From: Vibrio sp. ES.051
GTDB taxonomy: Bacteria > Pseudomonadota > Gammaproteobacteria > Enterobacterales > Vibrionaceae
Length of the DNA: 64,000 nt
NCBI RefSeq assembly: GCF_002563795.1
Contig: NZ_PDJL01000006.1
Location: 310,001 to 374,000 of the forward strand
Reading direction: 5' to 3'
Shown piece by piece: positions 8,524 to 17,809 of this stretch. The translations under genes and the position numbers were made by a program. Under the pieces are notes generated by a model. The model made no database searches. It saw only the letters and a program-made list of their open reading frames with translations, and was not told the DNA's origin. The stretch's first letter is position 1, and each line of letters starts with the position of its first letter.

Positions 8524-9690
8524 TTAATCGCTACCAAACAGATCGCGGGTGTAGACTTTATCCGCCACATCGGCAAGTTCCTCAACCATTCGGTTAGAGA
8601 CAATCACATCGGCGGATTGCTTGAACTCATTGAGATCACGAATGACGCGAGAGTTAAAGAAGTCATCTTCTTTTAGTACCGGCTCGTAAACAACGACGTC
8701 GACGCCTTTGGCCTTAATACGCTTCATGATGCCTTGGATAGAAGACGCACGGAAATTATCTGATCCCGCTTTCATGATCAGGCGGTAAATACCCACCACT
8801 TTTGGCTCACGCTTGAGAATAGATTCTGCGATAAAATCTTTACGGGTACGGTTTGCATCCACAATCGCACCAATAATGTTGTTTGGTACATCTTGGTAAT
8901 TAGCCAAAAGCTGTTTAGTATCTTTTGGTAAGCAGTAACCCCCGTAACCAAACGATGGGTTGTTGTAGTGGCTACCAATACGAGGGTCTAAGCTAACCCC
9001 TTCAATGATTTGACGAGCATCTAAACCATGCGCTTCTGCGTAAGAATCTAATTCATTAAAGTAAGCAACGCGCATCGCTAGGTAAGTATTTGAGAACAGC
9101 TTCACCGCTTCTGCTTCTGTCGAATTGGTAAAGAGAACTTGAACATCCTCTTTCACAGCGCCTTCAACTAGCAGGCCTGCAAATGTTTCTGCACGCTCAC
9201 TGCGCTCACCAACGATGATGCGAGATGGGTAAAGGTTGTCATACAACGCTTTGCCTTCACGAAGAAACTCTGGCGAAAAAATAATGTTTTCGCAGCCTAA
9301 TTCCTCTCGAATACGCGCGGTATAACCAACCGGCACTGTCGATTTAATCACCATCACAGCATCTGGATTAATCGCTATCACATCCTTAATCACCGCTTCA
9401 ACTGAAGAGGTATTAAAATAGTTGGTTTGCGGGTCATAGTCCGTGGGAGTGGCTATCACAACATATTCAGCGCCTTGATACGCGTGCTGTTTGTCTGTTG
9501 TAGCCACAAAGTTCAGCGCTTTGTTAACGAGAAAATGTTCGATCTCTGCATCAACAATTGGAGATTGCTTTTTATTGAGTAATTCAACTTTTTCAGCAAT
9601 GATATCTAATGCGACCACTTCATGATTTTGCGCCAATAACATAGCATTAGAAAGCCCAACATAGCCGGTCCCCGCAACTGCGATTTTCAT
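8524..9690 (-). CDS. ugd: UDP-glucose 6-dehydrogenase
   Basis: 388 residues, the length of the short bacterial UGD group. The NAD-binding GTGYVGLSNAMLLA motif is at the start. The active-site segment GYGGYCLPKDTKQL places the catalytic thiol at Cys253. KSTVPVGYT and FLREGKALYDNLYPSRII are also conserved. The enzyme oxidises UDP-glucose twice to UDP-glucuronate, a building block or precursor of acidic capsules. The adjoining galU supplies its substrate, and the asnB-type gene of the capsule locus may amidate a uronic acid. Confidence 0.95.
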   Translation of the reverse strand: MKIAVAGTGYVGLSNAMLLAQNHEVVALDIIAEKVELLNKKQSPIVDAEIEHFLVNKALNFVATTDKQHAYQGAEYVVIATPTDYDPQTNYFNTSSVEAVIKDVIAINPDAVMVIKSTVPVGYTARIREELGCENIIFSPEFLREGKALYDNLYPSRIIVGERSERAETFAGLLVEGAVKEDVQVLFTNSTEAEAVKLFSNTYLAMRVAYFNELDSYAEAHGLDARQIIEGVSLDPRIGSHYNNPSFGYGGYCLPKDTKQLLANYQDVPNNIIGAIVDANRTRKDFIAESILKREPKVVGIYRLIMKAGSDNFRASSIQGIMKRIKAKGVDVVVYEPVLKEDDFFNSRVIRDLNEFKQSADVIVSNRMVEELADVADKVYTRDLFGSD

Positions 9691-9873
9691 AGGTTAATCC
9701 TTCAATTTATTTTTGCCAGAGAATAGCAAAATTAGATTTGTTGTGCTATTGACCAATGCAACGGCTAACCAATTTCTCCACCGGCCGACACGATTCTGGA
9801 AACTACAGCTTTTTACCCCCGCTAACATGGGCTAGAATTACGCAAATATATACAATAACGGTTGGCTTTTATT

Positions 9874-10959
9874 ATGTTCTTTGAACTCAGTTTTATCTTT
9901 TTCTCTTCTTTTGCCACTCTCTTCTTAATGCGGAAAGTGGCGAAAAAAGTCGGCTTAGTTGACAAACCCAACGCCCGTAAACTCCATCATGGCGCCGTTC
10001 CCTTAGTCGGCGGAATATCAATTTGCTTAGTGCTAGCACAATACCTGACTTTTAACCCCGACATCATCAAACACAGCTGGCTTTATCTATTATGTATTGG
10101 ATTATTAACTCTGATTGGCGCTGTTGATGACAAGATTGATCTTAGCTTCAAAATCCGTATGGGCGTCCAAGCACTACTCTCTATTGTGATGATGAAAGCC
10201 GCAGGACTTGAGCTTCACAGCCTCGGCAATATGTTTGGTATCGGTGAAATCTCTTTAGGCTGGGTAGGTAGTTTGATCACTATTTTCGCTGTCATTGGCG
10301 CAATTAATGCCTTTAATATGGTCGACGGTATTGATGGATTACTTGGCGGACTTTCTATTGTTACTTTTGGTGCCTTGGCTTTTTTACTTCAAGTCGATAG
10401 CCAACATGGTCTTGCATACTTATGTGTAGTGATCGTCGTTGCCATGCTTCCCTACATTTTTATGAACCTTGGCATTCTAGGGAGAGAGCGAAAGGTATTT
10501 ATGGGGGATGCAGGCAGCATGATGATTGGATTTACGGTGATCTGGATATTACTCGGAGTGAGTCAAACAGAAGGCTCTGAGCCTTTGATGCGTCCAGTTA
10601 CAGCACTTTGGCTTATCGCCGTGCCGTTGATGGACATGACTGCCATTATGATCCGTCGTATTCGCCGAGGAGACTCGCCATTCAAGCCTGATCGCGAACA
10701 TTTACACCATATCTTCCAACGCTTAGGTCTGGGTCCTAGACAAACATTGGTTGCTATTTGTTTTATCGCCACGTTGTATGCAAGCTTTGGTCTTTATGGT
10801 GAAACAACCAATATCTCTGAACTCACGATGTTTAGTTTATTCATGGGTTGCTTTGTTATCTATTCCGTCATACTGGCGTATATTTGGAAAATCACGAGCT
10901 TTATTCGCAACAAGTTCGGAAAACAGCGCCAAGCGGCTGAGTCGCCAAACGCTTCCTAG
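9874..10959 (+). CDS. wecA: Undecaprenyl-phosphate GlcNAc-1-phosphate transferase (WecA family)
   Basis: About 361 residues from the ATG at 9874 (a TTG lies 12 bases upstream in frame). Multi-spanning inner-membrane protein with the family's acidic motifs: GAVDDKIDLSF, NMVDGIDGLLGG, VFMGDAGSMMIGF, and the cytoplasmic DREHLHHIFQRLGLG histidine loop. It transfers a HexNAc-1-phosphate, usually GlcNAc, to undecaprenyl phosphate and so starts O-antigen or ECA-like chains. Divergent from ugd. The capsule locus has a second, PglC-type initiating transferase, so two lipid-linked starts appear to be available. Exact sugar specificity is inferred from the family. Confidence 0.9.
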   Translation: MFFELSFIFFSSFATLFLMRKVAKKVGLVDKPNARKLHHGAVPLVGGISICLVLAQYLTFNPDIIKHSWLYLLCIGLLTLIGAVDDKIDLSFKIRMGVQALLSIVMMKAAGLELHSLGNMFGIGEISLGWVGSLITIFAVIGAINAFNMVDGIDGLLGGLSIVTFGALAFLLQVDSQHGLAYLCVVIVVAMLPYIFMNLGILGRERKVFMGDAGSMMIGFTVIWILLGVSQTEGSEPLMRPVTALWLIAVPLMDMTAIMIRRIRRGDSPFKPDREHLHHIFQRLGLGPRQTLVAICFIATLYASFGLYGETTNISELTMFSLFMGCFVIYSVILAYIWKITSFIRNKFGKQRQAAESPNAS

Positions 10960-11182
10960 AAAATACACTATTTCCGTACGATTTGAATATGCAAGCTGGC
11001 ATCGTTGAAAGTGCTCTGTCATTTTTTGGGGGGCTCTATTCAGCGGCTTTACACTTCCAAGCATCGACAATCAAACTGCAATGTAATATAAGCCTGGCAG
11101 CATCACCTCTTGCAAAACGGTGCCTAGCTTTTAATACTGATAAAAACACCAATTAAGACTGCTTAAAAGCAAAGCAAAACAC

Positions 11183-11214
11183 GCTCGCCGAACCGAAGGC
11201 GGGCTTTGTTTTTT
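11183..11214 (+). terminator. Terminator downstream of wecA
   Basis: GCTCGCC / GGCGGGC stem with a GAACCGAA loop, then CTTTGTTTTTT. It is 220 bases beyond the wecA stop. Confidence 0.7.
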
Positions 11215-11296
11215 AATCCGAACTCAACCTTTTATCCGGGTATGATTAAACGATCACTATCGTTTAGGCATGTTACGAACGGATAGTTTGATTCAG

Positions 11297-11324
11297 GTGG
11301 GTCAATTTTAAATCGGCGCTGACA
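11297..11324. repeat. Solo IS21-type terminal sequence
   Basis: GTGGGTCAATTTTAAATCGG followed by CGCTGACA nearly repeats the terminus at 39533-39560 (GTGGGTCAATTTTAAACTGG, CGTTGACA). The latter lies behind an istB remnant, so this is probably an isolated IS21-family end with the rest of the element lost. Confidence 0.6.
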
Positions 11325-11490
11325 CTAACCCTCTTAGCTTATTTAACACTTTTATCATGGCGTCAATTTCATTAGCTTAGGCATTTTAATTTCTTAAACT
11401 TAATTCCTCACCAAACAGTTTATTCATACGGAACATCGTCGTCTAATCCGCGATGAACCAAAACAAAGCCTTACGGAGATACGCCTTGAC
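11325..11490 (-). pseudogene. IS5-family-like transposase C-terminal remnant
   Basis: Translating the minus strand gives TMFRMNKLFGEELSLRN, stops, then ANEIDAMIKVLNKLRGL. This pattern (RxxxLFGxxLxxR...E....I..LNkL..L) is the C-terminal end of IS5/IS903-like DDE transposases. It has at least two stops and no N-terminal half. It abuts the solo IS21-type end. The call rests on motif shape only. Confidence 0.4.
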
Positions 11491-11589
11491 TGTGATAAAG
11501 TGATACATTGAACAACAGGGTAGGCTTCATTAAGATCCTATGCATCGTTGGTTATTTCCCTTCTCATTTCTCAGGAATCTTCCTTACCA

Positions 11590-12243
11590 TTACAGATGGT
11601 TGATTTTATTATTTTTGGATTTATACATAGAAAGGTCCGCTTTTTCTATCAATTGTTTGGGAGACATACACTGAACGCTGTATGATTTGTCGTAAAAATA
11701 ACGCCCCATAGAAACTGACACTGATATCTTGTGATCATTAATATTGATTGGACCATGTAGGCGTAGGTTCTTTTCAACATTTAAGCTCCATCTCTCGAGA
11801 GCTTCTTCAGAGGTATTTGGTAAGATTGCAATAAATTCATCGCCACTCAGACGAGCAACACAACATTCTGGCTGTCGACATTGCTTCAACGTTTTACCCA
11901 TGTAATTTAGTGCTTGGTCTCCAGCAGCATGTCCAGCAAGATCATTGACTTTTTTAAGGTTATCGATGTCCATATATACAATACCAATGGTGCTTATTTC
12001 TTGATTTTTTAACCAGTTTGCAATGGTTTCTATCGCTGCCTCTCTGCTTTTCAATCCGGTTAAATAATCATGATTCAATCGGGTGTTCAAGTTTGCGATA
12101 TTTTGTATCAATACACTTTTCTCTGCTTCTAACTCATAGATTTTATTGAGTAATATTGATTTTTGGCAGGGTATTATGTTGCACCCTGGAGCAGGAAGCG
12201 TTACTTGACCTTCGATATGTATAAACAACGTGTTATTTTTCAT
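11590..12243 (-). CDS. Short GGDEF-domain protein (signature SGDEF)
   Basis: 217 residues: a 30-55 coiled-coil linker (LLNKIYELEAEKSVLIQNI) and a GGDEF domain from DYLTGLKSR (about 59) to DLSMYKSKNNK near the end. The signature reads RLSGDEF at about 131-137, so the first glycine is serine; some SGDEF enzymes are active. MDIDNLKKVND, which carries the metal-binding Asp, is intact. No RxxD inhibitory site precedes the signature, so product inhibition may be absent. No sensor domain or signal peptide, so probably a cytosolic cyclic-di-GMP synthase acting as part of a complex. Orphan among IS debris. Confidence 0.85.
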   Translation of the reverse strand: MKNNTLFIHIEGQVTLPAPGCNIIPCQKSILLNKIYELEAEKSVLIQNIANLNTRLNHDYLTGLKSREAAIETIANWLKNQEISTIGIVYMDIDNLKKVNDLAGHAAGDQALNYMGKTLKQCRQPECCVARLSGDEFIAILPNTSEEALERWSLNVEKNLRLHGPININDHKISVSVSMGRYFYDKSYSVQCMSPKQLIEKADLSMYKSKNNKINHL

Positions 12244-12541
12244 GCTTTAACCTCTCAGTGTCGACGATTTAAATTTACTCGACAATGCGTCGTTATGTGT
12301 CGCATCAAGATTAAGCGCATATTTCAATGAATTCTGATATTATTCTGAACCATGGACTGGGTGTTCTCTACAAAGCCAAGGATATATAACGCCCAGTAAT
12401 ACTTTGAAAAACACCGTGACATACATAGCTCATATCTAAGAGGTAGGCATCTAGCGTCGTGTTGTCATAAGATAGACCGTACTTGTAAGAGTAATGATTA
12501 TTTTATTGCATTATATGCACTCGACACCTTAGATCAGTTTT
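12244..12541. other. Divergent promoter region, no gene seen
   Basis: About 300 bases separate the GGDEF gene and the channel gene, which point away from each other. No conserved motif is recognised; both promoters should be here. Confidence 0.4.
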
Positions 12542-13354
12542 GTGACCGATTACAAACAACAAAGAACGTTAACCATGCATACAAAGGTAAAGGATATATA
12601 CCCAGAAAGTCTTGAGCGCTTATCTGCTTTCGTCATTATAAGTTCATTGATCATTTTATTTGTCCAAAACCTGATAGATAATGTGATGCTCTTTCAATAC
12701 ATAGACTTACTTGTGCTCGGTTACTTCTCCGTTGAGTTCCTTGTCAAAGTCGGTGTCTTATCATGGGGGACTTACATTCGAGATAAAGCATGCCAATTTG
12801 ATCTGCTTTTACTTCTTATCAGTATCCTTTCTATCCCCTTTTCAGATGTCGATAGCGTCATTTACCTTAGAATTTTTAGATTAATTTCTGTTATTCGAAT
12901 ATTCAGAGTCATCCCTAATGGTTCTCAAATCCTAAGGGGGTTGATTCGGGCGATAAAAAGTTCTAAAGCAGTACTTGCATTATTATTTACTATGTTGTGC
13001 TTTTTTTCTTTAATTGGTTTTATTCTTTTTTCTAACTCCGTACCAGAATACTTCAGCACCCCCCTTTCGTCCCTAAACACAGTATTTGAAATATTTACCA
13101 TTGAAAACTGGGGAGAGCTGCCTGACTCGATAGACAAGATCAATAAGCCAGGCTTACATGCACTAGTAAATGCTTTTACTATTATTGTTTTAGTTTGTGG
13201 CGGATTTATTGCGGTATCTCTTGCAAACGCAGTTTTTGTTGATGAGCTGGTGAGTGATAATAATGATGACTTGAAGAAAGAAGTACTTCAGTTAAGACAA
13301 GAGAATCTAGAAATAAAAAAATTACTTTATGAGATAAAATATAAGATCGATTGA
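12542..13354 (+). CDS. Bacterial voltage-gated cation channel (BacNav-like, single domain)
   Basis: 270 residues from a GTG at 12542; an ATG at 12575 is an alternative start. Six-segment channel architecture: S1-S3 hydrophobic segments, an S4-like helix with regularly spaced arginines (YLRIFRLISVIRIFRVIPNG, residues about 107-126), S5, a pore loop FEIFTIENWGEL and S6 (FTIIVLVCGGFIAVSLANAV). The filter TIENW resembles the TLESW of NaChBac-type sodium channels but differs at two positions. A coiled coil (about 240-265) matches the tetramerisation tail of these channels. It would be an inner-membrane tetramer. Physiological role unknown here. Confidence 0.8.
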   Translation: MTDYKQQRTLTMHTKVKDIYPESLERLSAFVIISSLIILFVQNLIDNVMLFQYIDLLVLGYFSVEFLVKVGVLSWGTYIRDKACQFDLLLLLISILSIPFSDVDSVIYLRIFRLISVIRIFRVIPNGSQILRGLIRAIKSSKAVLALLFTMLCFFSLIGFILFSNSVPEYFSTPLSSLNTVFEIFTIENWGELPDSIDKINKPGLHALVNAFTIIVLVCGGFIAVSLANAVFVDELVSDNNDDLKKEVLQLRQENLEIKKLLYEIKYKID

Positions 13355-13378
13355 TGGAGCACTTTTTAAAAGAGCTCC
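13355..13378. terminator. Hairpin between convergent genes
   Basis: TGGAGCACTTTT and AAAAGAGCTCCA form a 12-bp arm pair with one mismatch, centred between the channel gene stop and the stop of the convergent membrane/HNH gene. It may serve as a bidirectional terminator, although T runs are short. Confidence 0.45.
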
Positions 13379-13391
13379 AAATCATAAAAAG

Positions 13392-15260
13392 TCAAACAAT
13401 CTCTAAGGTGCTGTGATTTTCAAGTAATGCCATGAAATCATCACTAGACTTTATTTTCAAATCAATATGCATAAAGTCAGCAATACTTTCTACTTCTTTA
13501 TTTACATTTCGGTTGTTTTTAACTGCATCATTTAGCTTTTCATTAAGCTGACGGAATTGTAGTCTCTCTTTCGCCAGTCTCTCAATAGAAGCGTTTTCAA
13601 AAGCGTCAGTATTTTCTTTGATTTGTCGGATCCGCAATTCAAAGACTTCTTTGACTCTTTTTTGCCTCAAGTCCGCTTTCGTAGAAAATATATCTGCCTG
13701 GTCTATCATCCAGACCACTATAGCTGAACCAATCCCTGAGATCATGATACTCGTTGCTTCTTTTAGATGTTCACCAATAATAGGGATATTGGCAATGTAA
13801 GAGCCTAGGCTTGTTTCAAAGGCAAAGCTTAAATAGGTTACTATTGTAGTGGCAAGCAATTTTGTAATCGCATCTGCCTTTTGGGCCTGAGTGCTATCGC
13901 TCATGAGTATTTTTATCGATTGAATAATTGCCGAAAATCCTTCAGTGAGAATTTTTAGCGCGCTTTTTAACATACCAACAAATAACTCAATCACAGCATT
14001 TATGAAGTATTTTATGAAATTTTTCAATGCGTCTTTTAGAACATGAAAGCCAATGCTTTTAATATTGTTAATTACATATTTATAAGCTCGATGAAATCTT
14101 GCTTTTATTGCTTCAAGCTTTGAATTCGTCTCAAAACCACTTAATACACCATTTCTTAAACTGTCCGTCAACTCAAAGAAAATTGGTTTAATTATTAAAA
14201 TAATTAGTTCACCAATACCTTTTTGTTCCAATTCATTTTTTGCCTGTTTATAAGATTCGTCACCCAATTTCATTGAAAGAGTGCTGTCTTTCTTTAAGTT
14301 CTTTACTACTGAATCATTTAGCTTTTTTTCTATTGATTGAGTGGCGACTTGATCAGCTTTAAGTGACTTATTTAAAGTTTCATCGCTCGGGGCATGTTTA
14401 ATCCAATCTTTTTCATTTTGCGAGAGTTTTTTCCCTTCGCCTTTTTTTTGCTCAATTCTTTGTTTTTCCTGATTAACCCAGTCTGTATAATCTGACCAAG
14501 ACATGTCCCCTTTAGATGTGTTTAAGGTGCCAGAAATGACTTTGTAGTTGTCGTCTTGATTTAACGCGTCTTTCAAGTCGTCGTTAGTAAGTCCACGACT
14601 AGAACCATATGCGTCAAAAGCGTGCTTTAAAGGCACTTGATGGTCAACATTCATCTCGCTAGGAGCAGTATTTATCCCGTTATTTTTACGACTTTTATTG
14701 TAATCACTGCTCCGTTTGCGTAATGCCTTCCTTACTCCATTAGGATTGACTTCTAACTCACTATATACTCGCGTTTGTCCTTCCATGTATCTATTTAAGT
14801 AAGAGTCTTTCCTCCCTGTCATTCTTCCCTTATCTTCGAGCGTCTTTCGATCGTACTTTCCTCTTTGCGCACTTTGATTATCACTGTGCGAATTTAAGCG
14901 CTCCTTCTCCAGTCTTGCATCATCGACCCGTTCAGGAGCCTCATCATAGCGGAAATGCTGTATCTCATTAACTAGTCTCGTTGCCGTTAATCCATTTTTT
15001 GATAAGTCCAGCTTAGAACTCCTTACAAAACCATCACATACGCTTAAAATAATTGGTTGAATAAGAGCGTCACCAATACCAGATTGACTTTGATTTATTT
15101 CTTTTTCAATATCTTCTAAGACTTTTAAACTATCTTTTTGGTCGTGAAGCTCTACATCTAACAAGATCTTGCTCGCCTGTAATGGTGAGCAACCCTGAAG
15201 CTTTTTAATGATATCTTCACTCGAAAACGAGGTTATTTCATAGTCTTTGTTCTGATTCAT
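13392..15260 (-). CDS. HNH-like plus membrane-domain protein, last gene of five-gene operon
   Basis: 622 residues, not a family I recognise as a whole. Residues 110-200 are very basic and polar. Residues 204-252 carry an HNH-like pattern: VDHQVPL (Asp206-His207), then Asn238 in DDNYKVISG and Asn247 in LNTSKGDMSW. Cysteine zinc ligands are absent. Residues 300-345 look coiled-coil. From about 348 to 525 there are several hydrophobic or amphipathic stretches (ELIILIIKPIFF, NAVIELFVGML, LLATTIVTYLSFAF, SGIGSAIVVWMI), then a charged helical tail. It starts 9 bases after the preceding gene. I infer a membrane-linked nuclease-type effector; the nuclease assignment is by motif only. Confidence 0.6.
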   Translation of the reverse strand: MNQNKDYEITSFSSEDIIKKLQGCSPLQASKILLDVELHDQKDSLKVLEDIEKEINQSQSGIGDALIQPIILSVCDGFVRSSKLDLSKNGLTATRLVNEIQHFRYDEAPERVDDARLEKERLNSHSDNQSAQRGKYDRKTLEDKGRMTGRKDSYLNRYMEGQTRVYSELEVNPNGVRKALRKRSSDYNKSRKNNGINTAPSEMNVDHQVPLKHAFDAYGSSRGLTNDDLKDALNQDDNYKVISGTLNTSKGDMSWSDYTDWVNQEKQRIEQKKGEGKKLSQNEKDWIKHAPSDETLNKSLKADQVATQSIEKKLNDSVVKNLKKDSTLSMKLGDESYKQAKNELEQKGIGELIILIIKPIFFELTDSLRNGVLSGFETNSKLEAIKARFHRAYKYVINNIKSIGFHVLKDALKNFIKYFINAVIELFVGMLKSALKILTEGFSAIIQSIKILMSDSTQAQKADAITKLLATTIVTYLSFAFETSLGSYIANIPIIGEHLKEATSIMISGIGSAIVVWMIDQADIFSTKADLRQKRVKEVFELRIRQIKENTDAFENASIERLAKERLQFRQLNEKLNDAVKNNRNVNKEVESIADFMHIDLKIKSSDDFMALLENHSTLEIV

Positions 15261-15269
15261 ACGGGACCT

Positions 15270-16196
15270 TTATGCACACAAAGACTGTGCTTGAGTGAAT
15301 TCGTATATGTTTTTCGCTTTCTGGCTATCATTCTCTATCAGCTTACCAGTGTCGGATAGGTAGCCGAGATTCGCCATTTGCTTCAATACTATAGAAAGAC
15401 TAAACAACGCTCGGAACTCTTCTAAGTGGACAATAGGCAAAAGTCTAAAGTCGAGTTTATGCGCAAACACATCTGAGCTATTGCTCATTTGATGTAAACG
15501 TTGGCTCTGTATTCCATACTCAAAACGCTCAAGGAGATCACTGTAGCTTTTGATCAGCTTGTCGAAATAAACGACAACATTATCAATAGAGTCATTGATG
15601 ACGCTTAACTGTTTTTGTTGTGCTTCTAGCTTTGCAATATCTTCGTTAATACGTTCACGCTCTTGTTTGGCATTGGCCAATGAGGCTTTGGCTTTCTTGC
15701 GGGTGAAGATACCAAGTGTCAGTACCATTCCGAGCGTATCGAGCATCCCCATTTTGTTGAAGTCGATTTCCATGATAGAAGCTTTAGCCCTAAGACCACG
15801 TTGATTTTGAGATTCTAAAATATCATTATCAAAAAGCTCTTCGAAAGGCTGACCTTTTACTGTGACGTTATGTAAGCGCCGTGAAATGCTAATAAAACGC
15901 TCGAAGTGGACGTTATATATATCGTATTTTTGCGCGTTTATTTGACTGATTTTTTCCTCGATACTTGCTGATATACCGGCAACGGCGACTTCGTAGACCT
16001 GCTTAGCATCATCGTAACGTTTTTTCGTTTCTGCATATATGGCTTCAGCTTCATCTGCATAGTGTTTGCCTGTAAAAGCATTCCAAACTTTGGCAGACTT
16101 CTTCTTAATATGTTGAACTGCACTAGAGACTTTTTCTTTAACTGCACTACATTTGCTTGCCGCCCAACGATAAGCGCTCTTAAAAAAACTCATCAT
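15270..16196 (-). CDS. Coiled-coil protein of the five-gene operon, function unknown
   Basis: 308 residues, mostly helical and charged. The N-terminus (about 1-45) is basic and amphipathic with repeated Lys/Ser. Predicted coiled coils occur around 45-95 (EAIYAETKKRYDDAKQVYEV) and 175-230 (NAKQERERINEDIAKLEAQQ). A short hydrophobic stretch MGMLDTLGMVLTLGIF (about 150-165) could insert in or touch a membrane. No catalytic motif is seen. Its start codon overlaps the stop of the TerB-like gene by one base, so the two are translationally coupled. A structural or scaffold role next to the membrane protein downstream is inferred. Confidence 0.65.
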   Translation of the reverse strand: MMSFFKSAYRWAASKCSAVKEKVSSAVQHIKKKSAKVWNAFTGKHYADEAEAIYAETKKRYDDAKQVYEVAVAGISASIEEKISQINAQKYDIYNVHFERFISISRRLHNVTVKGQPFEELFDNDILESQNQRGLRAKASIMEIDFNKMGMLDTLGMVLTLGIFTRKKAKASLANAKQERERINEDIAKLEAQQKQLSVINDSIDNVVVYFDKLIKSYSDLLERFEYGIQSQRLHQMSNSSDVFAHKLDFRLLPIVHLEEFRALFSLSIVLKQMANLGYLSDTGKLIENDSQKAKNIYEFTQAQSLCA

Positions 16197-16600
16197 TACT
16201 CCTTGTCAATCATTGCATAGCCTTCTGAGACCATATCATTCATTGCAGAAACCCAACGTTGAATCTTCTTAGACTCGTACTCTTCGATAGAAAGCTGGTT
16301 GGACAATTCGGTCATAAAGTCACTTTCTTCCTTACTAACGTCACCATCAGCCAATAGGATCCCGTAAAGCTCAAGAAGGACAATTCGTTTACTTTTATTT
16401 TTGCTTTTTGAGAGAACTTTGATCACTGATTGAATATTGTCTTGCTTTTTCAGCTCGTATTCCGTTAAACCACATTCCTGCACAAAAGACTGGTAAACCT
16501 CTTGTTCTTCCGTTTTTTGTTCTCCGTCTAGCCCCATTGAAAATTTTGCCAACTCAAGGAAGTTCTTTTTTTCGCCTATGTTTAGTTCTGATAAATACAT
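16196..16600 (-). CDS. TerB-like small helical acidic protein
   Basis: 134 residues, all-helical. Acidic segments at regular positions (LLADGDVSKEESDFMTELSN around 90-108) resemble the paired acidic helices of the TerB/tellurite-resistance fold, where an Asp/Glu cluster binds metal. The D-G-D-V-S-K-E-E wording is the typical TerB helix entry. It sits 14 bases behind the membrane coiled-coil gene and overlaps the next gene by one base. TerB-like proteins occur in several anti-phage and stress systems as adaptors near membranes; that role is inference here. Confidence 0.6.
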   Translation of the reverse strand: MYLSELNIGEKKNFLELAKFSMGLDGEQKTEEQEVYQSFVQECGLTEYELKKQDNIQSVIKVLSKSKNKSKRIVLLELYGILLADGDVSKEESDFMTELSNQLSIEEYESKKIQRWVSAMNDMVSEGYAMIDKE

Positions 16601-16614
16601 TATTGCTCCCTCTC

Positions 16615-17772
16615 TCAGTAAGCGACTTCTACCTGGCTTATTTCATTACCCGATTGATCAAAAGTTTTTTCTATGCGTCCAGTTACTTCACCAGCATCAT
16701 TGTAATTGTATTCAAATACAATATTCCCTTTGTCATCAAACTCTCGACCAATGAGAGGCTTACCCTCTTCATTAAATAACATTTGATATTTCAACCGTTC
16801 ATTGGCATAAGTATCACTTCTTCTTTTGATGTTGTTGTCGTAGTTGATATAGGTGACTTGTCCAGAATGTTTGTCTTCAATTTGCGTGACTTTGCAGTCA
16901 CCTAGCTTCTTAACAAAGTCTTCAGTGTCAATTTCTAATTCCTGATGTTTAGCCAATTCATTGGTTAAACTGACAAGATTGTCTACACATAGCTTTTGGA
17001 TTTGAGTGGTTAATTGCTCTAACATTGCCACGTTTGACTGTCTATGTGAGAACTCTGAGCGTTCATTGAGTTTTTTCAAGTTCAATAGGGACTCACTAAA
17101 CTTATGATGAGAAAAACTTAATAATTTTTGGATTTGATCAAACTCTTCTCTTTGCTTATCTGTCAGAGTCGCAATTGTTTTCATGTGATGATTTTCGACA
17201 CTGGAAAGGGCATTAAGAGTATCGGCATGTTTATTATCGATGAAACTACTTAACGTATGTAAATCACTTTTAATCGCCTTTATACCCTCAGCAATGAACT
17301 GCTCGATGGCGGCTTGCTGTTGCTTCATTAAATCGAAAGCTTTCGTCATCGTAACGCGTTGCGTTTCTCCTATTTCCACAATATTTTTTTCAAGAGAAGA
17401 CGTTGATGTGGTAACTAGGTTGTAAACTTGCTCATTGTATGTCGACATTGCTTGAGAGTTTAATTCCTGCTTAGATAAGATATCTAACCCTTGTTGTGTG
17501 ACGGTGCGACTGAGCTCATCGGTGGCCTTGTGAGAGGCATCGATAGAGTCTGAGAGTCGTTGCGTGGTCGCTTTCAAATTTAGATCTTGAGCGTCAAATA
17601 ATGCTTTAATCAATGAGTCATTGTTTTCAAAAGCTTGTGTCAGCTTGTTACTCTCATCAGTTAGACTTCTGTGGAGTTCGTTTTTTTTACTTATCGAAAC
17701 GCTTTGAAGGATGACTATCAAAGATGAGCAACCGACCAATGTCCAGAATAATATTTCTAATGTTATTTCCAT
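16615..17772 (-). CDS. Membrane-anchored long coiled-coil protein with beta-repeat C-terminus
   Basis: 385 residues. One N-terminal transmembrane helix (about 7-25: ILFWTLVGCSSLIVILQSV) is followed by about 250 residues of heptad-rich helix with few prolines or glycines. The C-terminal 85 residues switch to short aromatic repeats (LKYQMLFNEEGKPLIGREFD, KGNIVFEYNYNDAGEVTGRI), similar to MORN or YD-type beta hairpins. The layout recalls RmuC and the long tails of membrane sensor proteins such as ZorA, without sequence identity I can claim. Second gene of the operon, 37 bases after the WYL regulator. Confidence 0.65.
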   Translation of the reverse strand: MEITLEILFWTLVGCSSLIVILQSVSISKKNELHRSLTDESNKLTQAFENNDSLIKALFDAQDLNLKATTQRLSDSIDASHKATDELSRTVTQQGLDILSKQELNSQAMSTYNEQVYNLVTTSTSSLEKNIVEIGETQRVTMTKAFDLMKQQQAAIEQFIAEGIKAIKSDLHTLSSFIDNKHADTLNALSSVENHHMKTIATLTDKQREEFDQIQKLLSFSHHKFSESLLNLKKLNERSEFSHRQSNVAMLEQLTTQIQKLCVDNLVSLTNELAKHQELEIDTEDFVKKLGDCKVTQIEDKHSGQVTYINYDNNIKRRSDTYANERLKYQMLFNEEGKPLIGREFDDKGNIVFEYNYNDAGEVTGRIEKTFDQSGNEISQVEVAY

Positions 17773-17809
17773 TTCTATCTCTTTGTATTAATGGTGACGT
17801 TTTTAATTA

